Assembly (NCBI GenBank): GCA_028688935.1
Contig: JAQTXE010000008.1
Span: 1 to 32,687, forward strand
Length of the DNA: 32,687 nt
Direction of reading: 5' to 3'
Source: Syntrophales bacterium
GTDB taxonomy: Bacteria; Desulfobacterota; Desulfobaccia; Desulfobaccales; 0-14-0-80-60-11
Of the stretch, positions 17,448 through 26,011 are shown piece after piece (the stretch's first letter is position 1; the number at the start of each line of letters is the position of its first letter). A program made the translations under genes and the position numbers. Under the pieces are notes generated by a model. That model was not told the origin of the DNA. It ran no database searches and was given only the letters and a program-made list of their open reading frames with translations.

Positions 17448-19400
17448 TCACCACTCCTCCACCTCCGTCCGCCAAGTTTCCAGCAGCTTGGGGGGAAGGT
17501 CGGCGATGAAGCGGGAAGGGCTGTTATAGGTCATGCCCAATTGTCTATTATAGCCCACTGCCGGGAAAAGGACAGCCAAATAGCGCCGGGCCCGGGTGGC
17601 GGCCACGTACATCAGGCGCCGTTCTTCTTCCAGTTCCTCTTCCTTCTCCAGGGAGTAGAAGGCCGGGAAGCGGCCTTCCGCGGCCCAGATGATGAAGACT
17701 GCATCCCATTCCAGGCCCTTGGCGGAGTGGATGGTGGACAGGGTCAGGAAGTCGTGGGTGGGGTGGGATACGTCCGCCAGGCTGGAAGGCGGGTCCAGGG
17801 AGAGGTCGTTCAAAAAGCTCCGGAGTTCTTTGTAGCGGGCGGTGATGGTCAGCAGGTGTTCCAGGTCCCGGACCCTCTTGGGGTAGTCGTCGTAGCGCTG
17901 GGTCAAGAGCGGTTCGTAGTAGGCCAGGGCCAGGTTCATGCGGGATACCAGGGTTTGGCCCGGATTCTGGAGGCTGACGAGCAGTTCCGCCAAAGGTTTA
18001 AGACCGGCCTGGGGGCGCATTTTGCCCAGGGCGGCCACGGCTTTTTCCAGGGTGAAACCCTCTTTCAGATTGCCCTGAAACTTTTTGGCGGTCTGCTTGC
18101 CCACTCCCGGCACCAAGAGCAGCACCCGGTTCCAGCTCATGGCGTCCCGGGGGTTGGCCACCACCCTCAAGTGGGCCAGCAGGTCCTTGATGTGGGCGCT
18201 CTCCATGAATTTGAAGCCCCCGAACTTCATGAAGGGCACTCCCTGGCGCACCAGTTCGATCTCCAGGTCGAAGGAATGGAACGCGGCCCTGAAGAGCACC
18301 GCCATCTTATTTAAGGGAGTCCCCCGCTCGTGCAGGTCCTGGACCTGGGCCACCACCAGCTGGGATTGCTCGTTTTCGCTGGCGGGCCGGAAGAGCCGGG
18401 GCTTTAAGCCGTCGCCCTTGCGGGTAAAGAGGCATTTGGTGTACTTCTCCCGGGCCCCGGCGATGATTTCGTTGGCCAGGTCTAAAATGGGCTGGGTGGA
18501 ACGGTAGTTTTCCTCCAGTTTAATGACCCGGGTGCCGGGAAAGAGAGTGGGGAAATCCATGATGTTGCGGAAATTGGCCCCCCGGAAGGAATAGATGGAC
18601 TGGGAGTCGTCGCCCACGGCCATGACGTTGTCGTGGGTATAGGCCAAAAGGCGCACCATTTCGGCCTGCAAGCGGTTGGTATCCTGGTATTCATCCACCA
18701 TCAGGAAACGGAACTGCTCGGACAACCGGCGGCGCACCTCCTCCTCTTCCCTGAGCAGGCGTCTGCCTTCCAGGAGCAGGTCGTCATAATCTAAAAGGGC
18801 ATGGCGCCGTTTTTCTTCCTGGTAGGCCAGGCCGATTTGCAGCAGGTCGGCCTGATGCGGCACAACTTGGGGATAATCCCGGTAGAGCAAGTCCTCCAGG
18901 GAGAGGTCCTTGTTGACCGTGGCTCCCAGGATTTCCGCCAGGGTCTCCTTCCGGGGGAAGGGGCCCTCGATCTTTTTCAATCCCAGGCGCTCCTTCAGCA
19001 TGTTCAGGAGATCACCCTGGTCGGCCCGGTCCATGACCGTGAAACCGTCGGTATAGCCCAGGCGCGCCCCGTAACGGCGCAGCCACTGATAGCAGATACC
19101 ATGGAAAGTCCCCCCCATCACCTGGCCCAGGGGCTGGTGGATGAGGTGGGCCGCCCGGTTGAGCATCTCCTGGGAGGCCTTGCGGGTAAAGGTGAGAAGC
19201 AAAATGGAGCCGGGGTCCACTCCCTGCTCCACCAGATAGGCCAGGCGATAGACCAGGGTGCGGGTCTTGCCGCTGCCGGCGCCGGCAATGACCAGGACGG
19301 GGCCCTCCTGGGTGGTCACCGCCTCATACTGCGCCGGGTTAAGGTCTTGTTGGTAGTCGATCCGGGGACCGGCCCCTATGGCTGGAAATATATGTGTCAT
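17448..19400 (-). CDS. UvrD/PcrA/Rep-type SF1A DNA helicase
   Basis: A 650-residue 3'-5' DNA helicase. Motifs in order: Q-motif region LNPAQYEAVTT at 20-30, Walker A AGAGSGKT at 39-46, TFTRKASQEML, Walker B VDEYQDTN near 233, VGDDSQSIYSFRGA near 260, LEENYRS, HSAKGLEWDAVF near 550, and MYVAATRARR near 595. Known: this family unwinds DNA in repair, in replication restart and in removing RecA or RNA polymerase. It is slightly shorter than UvrD or PcrA (about 720) at the C-terminus, closer to Rep in length, so I leave the symbol blank. The ATG at 19400 has no strong Shine-Dalgarno sequence. It is the first gene of a likely leftward group with the radical SAM and phosphatase genes. Confidence 0.94.
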   Translation of the reverse strand: MTHIFPAIGAGPRIDYQQDLNPAQYEAVTTQEGPVLVIAGAGSGKTRTLVYRLAYLVEQGVDPGSILLLTFTRKASQEMLNRAAHLIHQPLGQVMGGTFHGICYQWLRRYGARLGYTDGFTVMDRADQGDLLNMLKERLGLKKIEGPFPRKETLAEILGATVNKDLSLEDLLYRDYPQVVPHQADLLQIGLAYQEEKRRHALLDYDDLLLEGRRLLREEEEVRRRLSEQFRFLMVDEYQDTNRLQAEMVRLLAYTHDNVMAVGDDSQSIYSFRGANFRNIMDFPTLFPGTRVIKLEENYRSTQPILDLANEIIAGAREKYTKCLFTRKGDGLKPRLFRPASENEQSQLVVAQVQDLHERGTPLNKMAVLFRAAFHSFDLEIELVRQGVPFMKFGGFKFMESAHIKDLLAHLRVVANPRDAMSWNRVLLLVPGVGKQTAKKFQGNLKEGFTLEKAVAALGKMRPQAGLKPLAELLVSLQNPGQTLVSRMNLALAYYEPLLTQRYDDYPKRVRDLEHLLTITARYKELRSFLNDLSLDPPSSLADVSHPTHDFLTLSTIHSAKGLEWDAVFIIWAAEGRFPAFYSLEKEEELEEERRLMYVAATRARRYLAVLFPAVGYNRQLGMTYNSPSRFIADLPPKLLETWRTEVEEW

Positions 19401-19499
19401 AATCTAAGTTTGAGTTCCGGAAGGTTAGAGGCCCGCAGCCCTCTATCCCAGCTTTTCCGGGGCGGCAATAAGAAGTTGCCGTAAGCCGCCGGTGGGTGA

Positions 19500-20819
19500 C
19501 TAGTTAGGCAAGGCGCCCGCGGGCTTTAATCTTGCAAATTTACTGTGCCGGCTGATTTCTTCAATAATATAATCAGCTAGTATTTGATAACCTTTCTTAT
19601 TAAAATGGCAGCAATCATCGCTATAGACGGTTTCCTTGGTATGGGCAAAAATCATGGTGGCATCAAAGAAATTGACCTGATTTTTTACCAGCATCTTACC
19701 CCGGGCAATGAGCAGGGGATAGCCGATGATGACCGGCCGCCGATATACATGCTTCTCATTAAAGGCAAGGTGTTTCTCTTCCCTGGTTAACTGTTTTGAC
19801 CCTTGTAAGTATTGGTCCGGCTGGAGAACATGGTAGTAGGCAAAACCGTTTTTTGGGGCCAGGTCGTTGATCAGCAGGGAACATCTGTACCAGAAATCCG
19901 CGGCTGCTTCAAACATCTTCGTGTCATTAGCATAATGTTCCACCGGCCCGGATTCGGCAAAGCGTTTCTTCGATTTCATTTGCAGCTCCAAGAGCGCCAT
20001 GGAGCTTTTATAAATATCTTTATTGTTTATCATCAGTTGCACCATTTTGATGAGACCATAGGTGGCACTGAAATTAAATACGCTGGTGGCCAAGGCGGCC
20101 AACCTTTCTCGTTTAATATCTTGAAAATATTTTAGTTTGCCTATCGCCGCCAATACCCGGGGAGGGGGATTGTCGCTGATTCTTAACTCCCAGCTACGGG
20201 GGAAAAAGGGGTTGACGCCGGCCACGTAATTTTCCACATAAGGGAGCACAATATCATTGAACCCGTCCAGGTTAATTACCAGGTCGTATTGCGCCCCCAA
20301 AGCGAGGAAATAAGTAAGGGCCATCAGTTGTTGGGGCTGCTTGAAACCGGGGCAGGCCAGGTTGATCAGACGGGGAGCGGCCTTAAAAGTCTTTTTCCAG
20401 GCCTGCTCAATAGGTTTCACCAACCCGTTAGCCACTGAACCTCCCAAGATCACAATATTTACTTTTCCCGCTTCTTTTTTAACCACCGGTGAAATATCGG
20501 TTAAAAAACCCTGGCCGGTAAAATTTTTCTTCTCATCCCCGGAATCCAAGACATAGCCGACATAAGGATGAATGACTTCCTGGTTTAAAAAGTTGGCGCT
20601 CTGGTCCGTGATATCATATTTATGGACCACATAACTTCTAAGATTCCCGGGGGAATATCTTTTCCCAAAAATAATCAGGAAAGTAACCTGAGATAGTAGT
20701 TCAATACTAAGAACCACTATCAAAAACATGACGCCATAAAATAAGTAAATTCTAAATTTGTTGTCTTGTCCGTGCTTCATTGAGCTTGTTCCAAGTTTTC
20801 CGTCACTCTTTGTGGTCAT
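19500..20819 (-). CDS. Membrane-anchored SGNH/GDSL-like hydrolase
   Basis: A 439-residue protein with one N-terminal membrane helix (about 23-51) and a large extracytoplasmic part. SGNH-type blocks are visible: ILGGSVANG at 124-132 (Ser128 as candidate nucleophile), NLDGFND at 183-189 (block III-like), and DDCCHFNKKGYQ close to the C-terminus (DxxH block V). Known: this fold includes lipases and carbohydrate O-acetyl esterases or transferases, often in polysaccharide modification. No glycan gene is adjacent here, so its substrate is unknown. Its base composition is clearly less GC-rich than the flanking uvrD and cobA-hemD genes, which suggests later arrival. The ATG is at 20819; Shine-Dalgarno support is poor. 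Confidence 0.75.
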   Translation of the reverse strand: MTTKSDGKLGTSSMKHGQDNKFRIYLFYGVMFLIVVLSIELLSQVTFLIIFGKRYSPGNLRSYVVHKYDITDQSANFLNQEVIHPYVGYVLDSGDEKKNFTGQGFLTDISPVVKKEAGKVNIVILGGSVANGLVKPIEQAWKKTFKAAPRLINLACPGFKQPQQLMALTYFLALGAQYDLVINLDGFNDIVLPYVENYVAGVNPFFPRSWELRISDNPPPRVLAAIGKLKYFQDIKRERLAALATSVFNFSATYGLIKMVQLMINNKDIYKSSMALLELQMKSKKRFAESGPVEHYANDTKMFEAAADFWYRCSLLINDLAPKNGFAYYHVLQPDQYLQGSKQLTREEKHLAFNEKHVYRRPVIIGYPLLIARGKMLVKNQVNFFDATMIFAHTKETVYSDDCCHFNKKGYQILADYIIEEISRHSKFARLKPAGALPN

Positions 20820-20904
20820 AAAAAATAAGCTTTATATTTAGTTGTTAGCACATATAACCAGATTTATAAGGACGAACCTGGGTTTCGCCCCTACCTGTCT
20901 TTCT

Positions 20905-22419
20905 TCAGGTAAGAATCTTGAAATGATCGATGATCGCCGCGGCCAGGGCGGGTATGGTAAAATCCTGGGGCTGAATCTGGGGGGTGGGGCCGTATTCCTG
21001 GAGCGTGGCCCCGGTGATGGGGCCAATGGCGGCCACAACCGCCTTCTTTGCCAGGGCCTGGAAGCGTTCCGGACCCAGGAGTCTCACAAAGTTATGCACC
21101 GTGGCGGAACTGGTGAAGGTGAGGATATCCACCCGGCCTGCTTGTAAGGCAGCTTCCGCTTCCGGGGGAATCCCCCCTGGAGGCAGGGCCTGATAGACCG
21201 GGGCCACGTCCACCTGGGCGCCCAGTTGCGCCAGACCCTGGGGCAGCACCTCCCGGGCCACCTGGGCCCGGGCCAGGAGAATCCGGTCGCCGGAGGCGAT
21301 ATGAGGTGAGAGGGCCTCCAGGAGCACTTCCGCTTTGAACGCGGCCGGCACCACGTCCGCCGTCAGCCCCCAGTTTTGTAGAGCCTGGGCCGTGGCCGGG
21401 CCGATGGCCGCGAGCTTGGCACTCCCCAGGGCCCGCACGTCCTGCCCCTGACCAAACAAACGCTGCATAAACGCAGCCACGCCGTTGGCGCTGGTGAAAA
21501 CGATCCACTGATACCGGGAAAGGTTTGATAGGGCCTGATCCAGGGGGGTGAAATCATCCGGGGGGCCGATCTCCAGGGTGGGTACCTCCAGGCAGCGGGC
21601 CCCGGCGGCGGCCAGCAGAGCCACCAGCGCCGAGGCCTGCTCCCGGGTGCGGGTGACCACCACGGTTTTGCCCCACAGGGGCCTGGTCTCCCACCACTTC
21701 AGGCTCTCCCTCAGGGAGGCTGCTTCCCCCACCACCAGGATGGCCGGGGGCTTGATGCCGGCTGCTTGGGCGACGGCGGCGATATTTTCCAACACCCCGG
21801 TGACCGTACGCTGTTCCGTGGTGGTGCCCTTCTCGATCACCGCCGCCGGGGTCGTAGGAGGCCGGCCGCCTGCGAGCAAGCGGCGGCAGTTGTCCGCCAA
21901 ATTTTTCACCCCCATGAGAAAGACCAGGGTCCCCTGGGTCTGGGCCAGCACGTCCCAGGGGATGGCGCTGGTCTCCTTGGTGGGGTCCTCGTGGCCGGTG
22001 ATGAAGGTCACCAGGGACGCCAGCCCCCGGTGAGTCACGGGGATGCCCGCATACGCGGGCACGGCCACGGCCGCGGTCACCCCGGGGACTACCTCGAAGG
22101 GTAGCCCCGCGGCCGCCAGGGCCAGGGCTTCTTCGCCCCCCCGGCCGAAGACGAAGGGGTCGCCGCCCTTAAGGCGCACCACCGTGAGGCCGGAGCGGGC
22201 CTTGTCCACCAGGAGCTGGTTGATGCCCTCCTGGGGCAGGGCATGGGCCCCGGCTTTTTTGCCCACGTAGATAATTTCTGCGTCCGCCGGGGCCTCTTTG
22301 AGCAACTCCGGGGAGGCCAACTGGTCATAGACCACCACCTGGGCCTTTCTGAGGACTTCCCGGCCCTTCACCGTGATCAACCCCGGATCTCCGGGCCCCG
22401 CACCCACCAGATAAACCAT
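20905..22419 (-). CDS. cobA-hemD: Uroporphyrinogen-III methyltransferase/synthase fusion
   Basis: A 504-residue fusion of two consecutive tetrapyrrole enzymes. The N-terminal SUMT/CobA domain (about 1-240) has VGAGPGDPGLITVKG at 4-18, VVVYDQLAS, KGGDPFVFGRGGEE near 85 and VPAYAGIPVTHRG, the SAM-binding pattern that makes precorrin-2. The C-terminal HemD domain (about 250-500; VVVTRTREQASALVALLAAAG near its start) closes hydroxymethylbilane into uroporphyrinogen III. Known: the fusion is common in Firmicutes and Desulfobacterota and feeds sirohaem, haem d1 or cobalamin. hemC and hemB, usual neighbours, are not within this window. The ATG at 22419 has no obvious Shine-Dalgarno sequence. Confidence 0.95.
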   Translation of the reverse strand: MVYLVGAGPGDPGLITVKGREVLRKAQVVVYDQLASPELLKEAPADAEIIYVGKKAGAHALPQEGINQLLVDKARSGLTVVRLKGGDPFVFGRGGEEALALAAAGLPFEVVPGVTAAVAVPAYAGIPVTHRGLASLVTFITGHEDPTKETSAIPWDVLAQTQGTLVFLMGVKNLADNCRRLLAGGRPPTTPAAVIEKGTTTEQRTVTGVLENIAAVAQAAGIKPPAILVVGEAASLRESLKWWETRPLWGKTVVVTRTREQASALVALLAAAGARCLEVPTLEIGPPDDFTPLDQALSNLSRYQWIVFTSANGVAAFMQRLFGQGQDVRALGSAKLAAIGPATAQALQNWGLTADVVPAAFKAEVLLEALSPHIASGDRILLARAQVAREVLPQGLAQLGAQVDVAPVYQALPPGGIPPEAEAALQAGRVDILTFTSSATVHNFVRLLGPERFQALAKKAVVAAIGPITGATLQEYGPTPQIQPQDFTIPALAAAIIDHFKILT

Positions 22420-22468
22420 CTTGAAATATTACCATATTTTCAGCAGAGAGGCACGGCGGACACCGAAA

Positions 22469-22548
22469 AGTGGCCAGTGATCAGGGGTCAGTGGTCAGCG
22501 AAAATACCAAGCAGTTAACCACTGGCCACCGGCCACTGACCACTAATT
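22469..22548. repeat. Inverted heptamer pair upstream of cobA-hemD
   Basis: The left arm is AGTGGCC, AGTGATC, AGGGGTC, AGTGGTC (22469-22496) and the right arm ACTGGCC, ACCGGCC, ACTGACC, ACTAATT (22521-22548). They can pair around a 24-base loop. Next to the right arm, about 22550-22592, is another dispersed sequence (CCTCTGCG ... CTCCGTGTC) that ends at the hemerythrin gene stop. Confidence 0.85.
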
Positions 22549-22594
22549 CTTCCCTGTGCCTCTGCGCGCTCTCCGTGTCTTAGTGGTGAATCTT

Positions 22595-23176
22595 TTATTT
22601 ATGATCATGATGGCAAGATTTCCGGTTCTCGATCCCTTCCACTATGCCCCGGTATTTCTCGTGGATAATCTGCCGGTCAAATTCGTACATGGCCTGGAGC
22701 ATATCCGCCTTTTCGGGGCCACTGAAATAGGTCATGCAGGGGATAAAAAAATGTTTATCCTCTTTTTCGATGTGCCGGGGATAAAATTCCACCAGTTTGT
22801 CCAGATTTTCCAGAATTTTCTCCAGCGCGCCCTCTTTTACCAGGAGATAGTCCTCCTTGGCCCACACCAGCGCCAGGGTGGTCTCCCGGCCCCAGACGTG
22901 GTCCTGGATCAACTCTTCCATCATCTGGCGATGCTCGGCGGCTATGTCTTTTTTAGCCAGAGCCGCGAAAAGGATTTCTTCCTCTTTGCCATGGTGGACG
23001 CGGTCGGCGTAAAAACGGATGAAATCCACCGCGGTGTCGATGAACACCGGGTCCACGAAGGCGAACTCCGGGTCCACCGCCACGTTGTCTTTGATCCGGG
23101 TTAATTCACAGCGCATGAGCTGGATCATGCGCTCGATGAGGCGATGTTCGATCATTAAAGGGCCGATGGGCTGCAT
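22595..23176 (-). CDS. Hemerythrin-like domain protein
   Basis: About 193 residues, all-helical, with hemerythrin-like metal ligands: MIEHRLIERM near the N-terminus, a HHGKEEEILF motif (HxxxE), EHRQMMEELIQDH, and HIEKEDKHFF near the third quarter. The last residues include HHDHK. Known: this group binds a di-iron centre for oxygen, nitric oxide or iron sensing and storage; in anaerobes it often serves oxygen or NO defence. The start is ATG 23176, because AAGGAAA sits eight bases upstream; a longer reading from 23230 would run through the 10-bp-period repeat and add a non-family peptide. The stop is TAA (22597-22595). The DUF362 gene lies 83 bases upstream on the same strand. Confidence 0.9.
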   Translation of the reverse strand: MQPIGPLMIEHRLIERMIQLMRCELTRIKDNVAVDPEFAFVDPVFIDTAVDFIRFYADRVHHGKEEEILFAALAKKDIAAEHRQMMEELIQDHVWGRETTLALVWAKEDYLLVKEGALEKILENLDKLVEFYPRHIEKEDKHFFIPCMTYFSGPEKADMLQAMYEFDRQIIHEKYRGIVEGIENRKSCHHDHK

Positions 23177-23195
23177 AATGTTTATTTCCTTTTTT

Positions 23196-23258
23196 AACCG
23201 CGGATGAACGCCGATATACGCCGATAACAATCTGCGTCCATCTGCGTTTATCGGCGGT
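23196..23258. repeat. Inverted repeat with 10-bp internal period
   Basis: Units of ten bases, CGGATGAACG, CCGATATACG and CCGATAACAA, then a turn to CTGCGTCCAT, CTGCGTTTAT and CGGCGG, with AACCGC and GCGGTT at the ends. It lies exactly between the hemerythrin Shine-Dalgarno region and the stop of the DUF362 gene (23259-23261). Related sequences occur between genes of many bacteria. Confidence 0.8.
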
Positions 23259-24377
23259 TCAGATTTTTATCAACTCATACTCCCGGCTTCCCAGGCCCAG
23301 TTCTTCGGCGTAGGCCAATTTCAGGGGCCAGTCCACCTGGGGGTAGATATCCTTAAATTTGTCGCTGCCCGGGCCCATCTCTTTTAGGGCCGAGCCCTCC
23401 AGGCCCCGGGCCCGGTTTACCAGGTCCGCGGCCGCCTGGTCGATGGCCACCGGGTCCTTAGAGGCCAGGATGCCGATATCGCCGACGATGGGCGCGTCGT
23501 TGTGTCCGTAGCAGTCGCAGGCCGGAGAGACCTGGGTGACGAAGCTTAAGAACACGGCCCGGTCCTTTTTGCTTTGCATCACTCCGTAGGCGTACTCCGC
23601 CAGCTTTTCCAGGAAGACGGGGATGGATTCGTTCCATTGGATCTGGATGTTGCCATAGGGGCAAACCAGGATGCACTCGGCGCAACCGATGCACTTGGCG
23701 GTATCGATCACCGCTTTCTGGGTCTCCGGATTGATCTGGATGGCCTCCTGGGCGCAGTGGGCCACGCACTCCCCGCAGCCGGTGCACTTTTTGTCTAACA
23801 CTTTAGGGGAGATGTTGGAGTGTTGGGCCAGCTTTCCCCGGCGGGAGGCGCCCCCCATGGCTAAATTTTTGATAGCGCCGCCGAAACCGGAGAGCTCGTG
23901 GAGCTTGAAGTGGGTCATGGCCACCATCCCTTCTGCTTCCACCAGCCCCTCGGCCAGAAAAACGCTCTGGAAATGTTTTTTGTTGATGGGGAGTTCCACC
24001 TCCGCCTTGCCCGTGAGACCGTCGGCAATCACCAGGGGAGCCTTCACCACCGCGTAGGCGAAGCCGTTTTCAATGGCCGTGGTCAGGTGGCTTACCGCCT
24101 CGGACCGGGTGCCCACGTAGACGGTGTTGGCGTCGGTTAAGAAAGGCCGGCCCCCGTGCTCCCAGAGGGCGTCCACCACCCAGCGCACGAAATTGGGGCG
24201 GATAAAGGCGGTGTTGCCCTTCTCCCCGAAATGGAGCTTCACGGCCATCAGGGGCCGCTTTTTCTTGCGCTGAACGATGGACTTCAAATCCACCGCGGCC
24301 AACAACTGCTGGAATTTTTTGACATTGGGCTCCTTGACGGAAGCGCGTAAATCCATGAAGAAAACCTGGCTGGGCAT
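23259..24377 (-). CDS. DUF362 protein with two [4Fe-4S] clusters
   Basis: About 372 residues. The N- and C-terminal parts (LMAVKLHFGEKGN..., PFLTDANTVYVGTRSEAVSH, GFGGAIKNLAMGGASRRGK, and later DPVAIDQAAADLV) define the DUF362 family. A bacterial ferredoxin insert carries CTGCGECVAHC (Cys198, 201, 204, 208) and CIGCAECILVCPYG (Cys229, 232, 235, 239), typical of two [4Fe-4S] centres. Known: the family is abundant in anaerobes; its chemistry is unsettled, with electron transfer likely. The start is ATG 24377, with AGAGGAA six bases before it; a start 24 bases further upstream is less likely. No redox partner is coded beside it. AT-rich accessory DNA begins just upstream. Confidence 0.9.
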   Translation of the reverse strand: MPSQVFFMDLRASVKEPNVKKFQQLLAAVDLKSIVQRKKKRPLMAVKLHFGEKGNTAFIRPNFVRWVVDALWEHGGRPFLTDANTVYVGTRSEAVSHLTTAIENGFAYAVVKAPLVIADGLTGKAEVELPINKKHFQSVFLAEGLVEAEGMVAMTHFKLHELSGFGGAIKNLAMGGASRRGKLAQHSNISPKVLDKKCTGCGECVAHCAQEAIQINPETQKAVIDTAKCIGCAECILVCPYGNIQIQWNESIPVFLEKLAEYAYGVMQSKKDRAVFLSFVTQVSPACDCYGHNDAPIVGDIGILASKDPVAIDQAAADLVNRARGLEGSALKEMGPGSDKFKDIYPQVDWPLKLAYAEELGLGSREYELIKI

Positions 24378-24451
24378 AATATTCCTCTTAGAAATTGGCA
24401 AAAAATAGAAACTTTTGTTTAAAAACTATGTCGTCGATAAGTATATTTTTA

Positions 24452-25327
24452 TCAAAGATATTTCTTCAAGAAACCATATCTTTTATTATCTTTATAATAA
24501 AAATAGCGAGCTATTTCTGTTTTTGCTTCTATAGGAGATTTATTAACTACGGAAATTATAAAAGATTTTTGTGAATTCAATATTTCATTTTTTTTGCCAG
24601 AGCCTAAAGCTTCAGCTTGTTGAAATAAATCATCTCCTTGTTTAATTTTTCCTTTATCAATGTAAATGGCTCCAAGTAAGTTATATGGATAAAATGATTC
24701 GTCGTACTTTAGAGCATCCCAGGCGCATTTTTCAGCTTTTGGTAAGTTACCATCATCACGTAAGCATGCCCCATGAGCTGTAAGAACAGCTGCCATAAAC
24801 TTTTTGAAATCTTTATGTTGATTGAACCTATCCTGCTGAATATTTTCAATGTTAGTTAATGCCAACCCTTTGTCCACCAAACCAGCTTTTCGATAATATT
24901 TGGCTGCGGTAACAATATGCCATTTATCATCACCAATATTTTTTTCATAATATTTTCCTAATAATTCATAGGCATTTCTTTCCAATATAAAATTAATATC
25001 GTCACCGTTTAGATTAATCCCATCATGGATTTTGAATATAATATCTAGAAATCTGTCCTTTAAATGAAGATTTTTGTATTTTAACTTTTCTTTTAATGAA
25101 ATTGGTAGTTGGTCTATAAATGAATTGTCAAAAAGTACAGAAAATTCGTTGTATTTATATTTACAATTAGGTCTGTTTTCAAAACTAATATAAATGCGTT
25201 CATCATCTATCTTATTAATAATTCCATACTGATGTACTTTTTTGTTAAATATCTTAATCCCACATAATTGATGTAAAATGGACTCGTCATATTTTGCTAA
25301 AGAAAAAATAAGCTTCCATAAATTCAT
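24452..25327 (-). CDS. TPR-like protein in AT-rich accessory DNA
   Basis: A 291-residue protein of unknown function. The C-terminal half carries tetratricopeptide-like helix pairs (AAKYYRKAGLVDKGLAL, AVLTAHGACLRDDGNLPKAEKCAWDALKYDESFYPYNLLGAIYIDKGKIKQGDDLFQQAEALG). The N-terminal 100 residues are lysine- and aromatic-rich with a small beta-rich look. By eye its GC content is about 30 percent, half that of its neighbours, and it has many AAA and AAT codons, so it was very probably acquired from an AT-rich source. It lies beside a DUF559 endonuclease, a setting seen in defence or accessory islands, but no defence motif is visible. The ATG at 25327 has no clear Shine-Dalgarno sequence. Confidence 0.75.
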   Translation of the reverse strand: MNLWKLIFSLAKYDESILHQLCGIKIFNKKVHQYGIINKIDDERIYISFENRPNCKYKYNEFSVLFDNSFIDQLPISLKEKLKYKNLHLKDRFLDIIFKIHDGINLNGDDINFILERNAYELLGKYYEKNIGDDKWHIVTAAKYYRKAGLVDKGLALTNIENIQQDRFNQHKDFKKFMAAVLTAHGACLRDDGNLPKAEKCAWDALKYDESFYPYNLLGAIYIDKGKIKQGDDLFQQAEALGSGKKNEILNSQKSFIISVVNKSPIEAKTEIARYFYYKDNKRYGFLKKYL

Positions 25328-25408
25328 TGAATTAACCGTTAACTAAATAATATTGGCGGGCCATGCTCATCTTACAATGGATTATCTTGCCAACAGAGCC
25401 TAAAACTG

Positions 25409-25792
25409 TCAACGCTCAACTCCCTCTCCCCCCGGCGGGGGGAGAGGGCCGGGGTGAGGGGGGAGGTCTTCGAGGGTGTCGAAAATTGTATCCATAATCG
25501 CATCCGTCTCCTGCAAGACCTCATGATTCCAAAACCGCAGGACATGATACCCCATTTTATTTAAGTAAGCGGTGCGCCGCGCATCTACCTCTTCATTCTC
25601 TCCATGTTGCCCGCCGTCCAACTCAATGACAACTTTTTTCTCTAGACAGATAAAATCTACGATGAATGGTCCCACCGGGTGTTGCCGCCGGAATTTCCAG
25701 CCGCCGAGCTGGCGATCCCGAAGATGATACCAGAGCCTGCTTTCTGCATCGGTCATGTTCTTCCGCAGGACCCGGGCGAGCTGCGTGGTCAC
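25409..25792 (-). CDS. DUF559 endonuclease-like protein bracketed by palindromic repeats
   Basis: A 127-residue protein of the DUF559 family, related to Vsr/restriction-type PD-(D/E)xK nucleases. Core: NMTDAESRLWYHLRDRQLGG, FRRQHPVGPFIVDFICLE, and VVIELDGGQH with the Asp...ExD metal-binding arrangement. Known: members are widespread, but their biological role is not established. The last 17 or so residues (PPHPGPLPPPGGEGVER) are translated from the GC-rich palindromic repeat at 25418-25466. Its start region is also built from a repeat: GAGGGGGG from the inverted copy at 25797-25836 lies just before the GTG at 25792 and is the only Shine-Dalgarno-like sequence. The copies flank the gene in opposite orientation. 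No integrase or methylase is adjacent. Confidence 0.85.
   Translation of the reverse strand: MTTQLARVLRKNMTDAESRLWYHLRDRQLGGWKFRRQHPVGPFIVDFICLEKKVVIELDGGQHGENEEVDARRTAYLNKMGYHVLRFWNHEVLQETDAIMDTIFDTLEDLPPHPGPLPPPGGEGVER
25418..25466. repeat. GC-rich palindromic repeat, copy A
   Basis: A perfect 12-bp stem, CCCTCTCCCCCC / GGGGGGAGAGGG, with a GGC loop (25422-25448), followed by CCGGGGTGAGGGGGG. It lies inside the 3' end of the DUF559 gene and is translated into its tail. Dispersed repeats of this kind, giving PHPGPLP-type peptide tails, are known in many bacterial genomes. Confidence 0.9.
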
Positions 25793-25796
25793 TTAC

Positions 25797-25836
25797 GCCC
25801 CCCTCACCCTAGCCCTCTCCCCCGAGGGGAGAGGGG
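25797..25836. repeat. GC-rich palindromic repeat, copy B (inverted)
   Basis: The 10-bp stem CCCTCTCCCC / GGGGAGAGGG with a CGA loop (25813-25835), preceded by CCCCCCTCACCCTAG. Opposite orientation to copies A and C. Its C-run, read on the minus strand as GAGGGGGG, ends a few bases before the DUF559 GTG start. Confidence 0.9.
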
Positions 25837-26011
25837 ATTAATGCAGGAATATCCATGAGATAAATAAAAACCCGAGGGCAATGAACAGCCTTAAAATGAG
25901 AGGATCAGATCGACTATGATATATCTCATTCCTTTTTACTCACTACATACTGCTTGCCGTTCCTTCTCTTCCTTGTTTTTCTAAGCAATGGAATCCAAGA
26001 AAGCCAGCCAT

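Noticed and set aside
22595-23230. A longer hemerythrin-like protein starting at 23230
   Set aside because: The extra 18 residues are translated from the 10-bp-period repeat, while ATG 23176 has a good AAGGAAA before it.
25837-26011. A small basic protein on the minus strand near 25920-25985
   Set aside because: The frame is about 20 codons, has only a TTG start and no convincing Shine-Dalgarno sequence.
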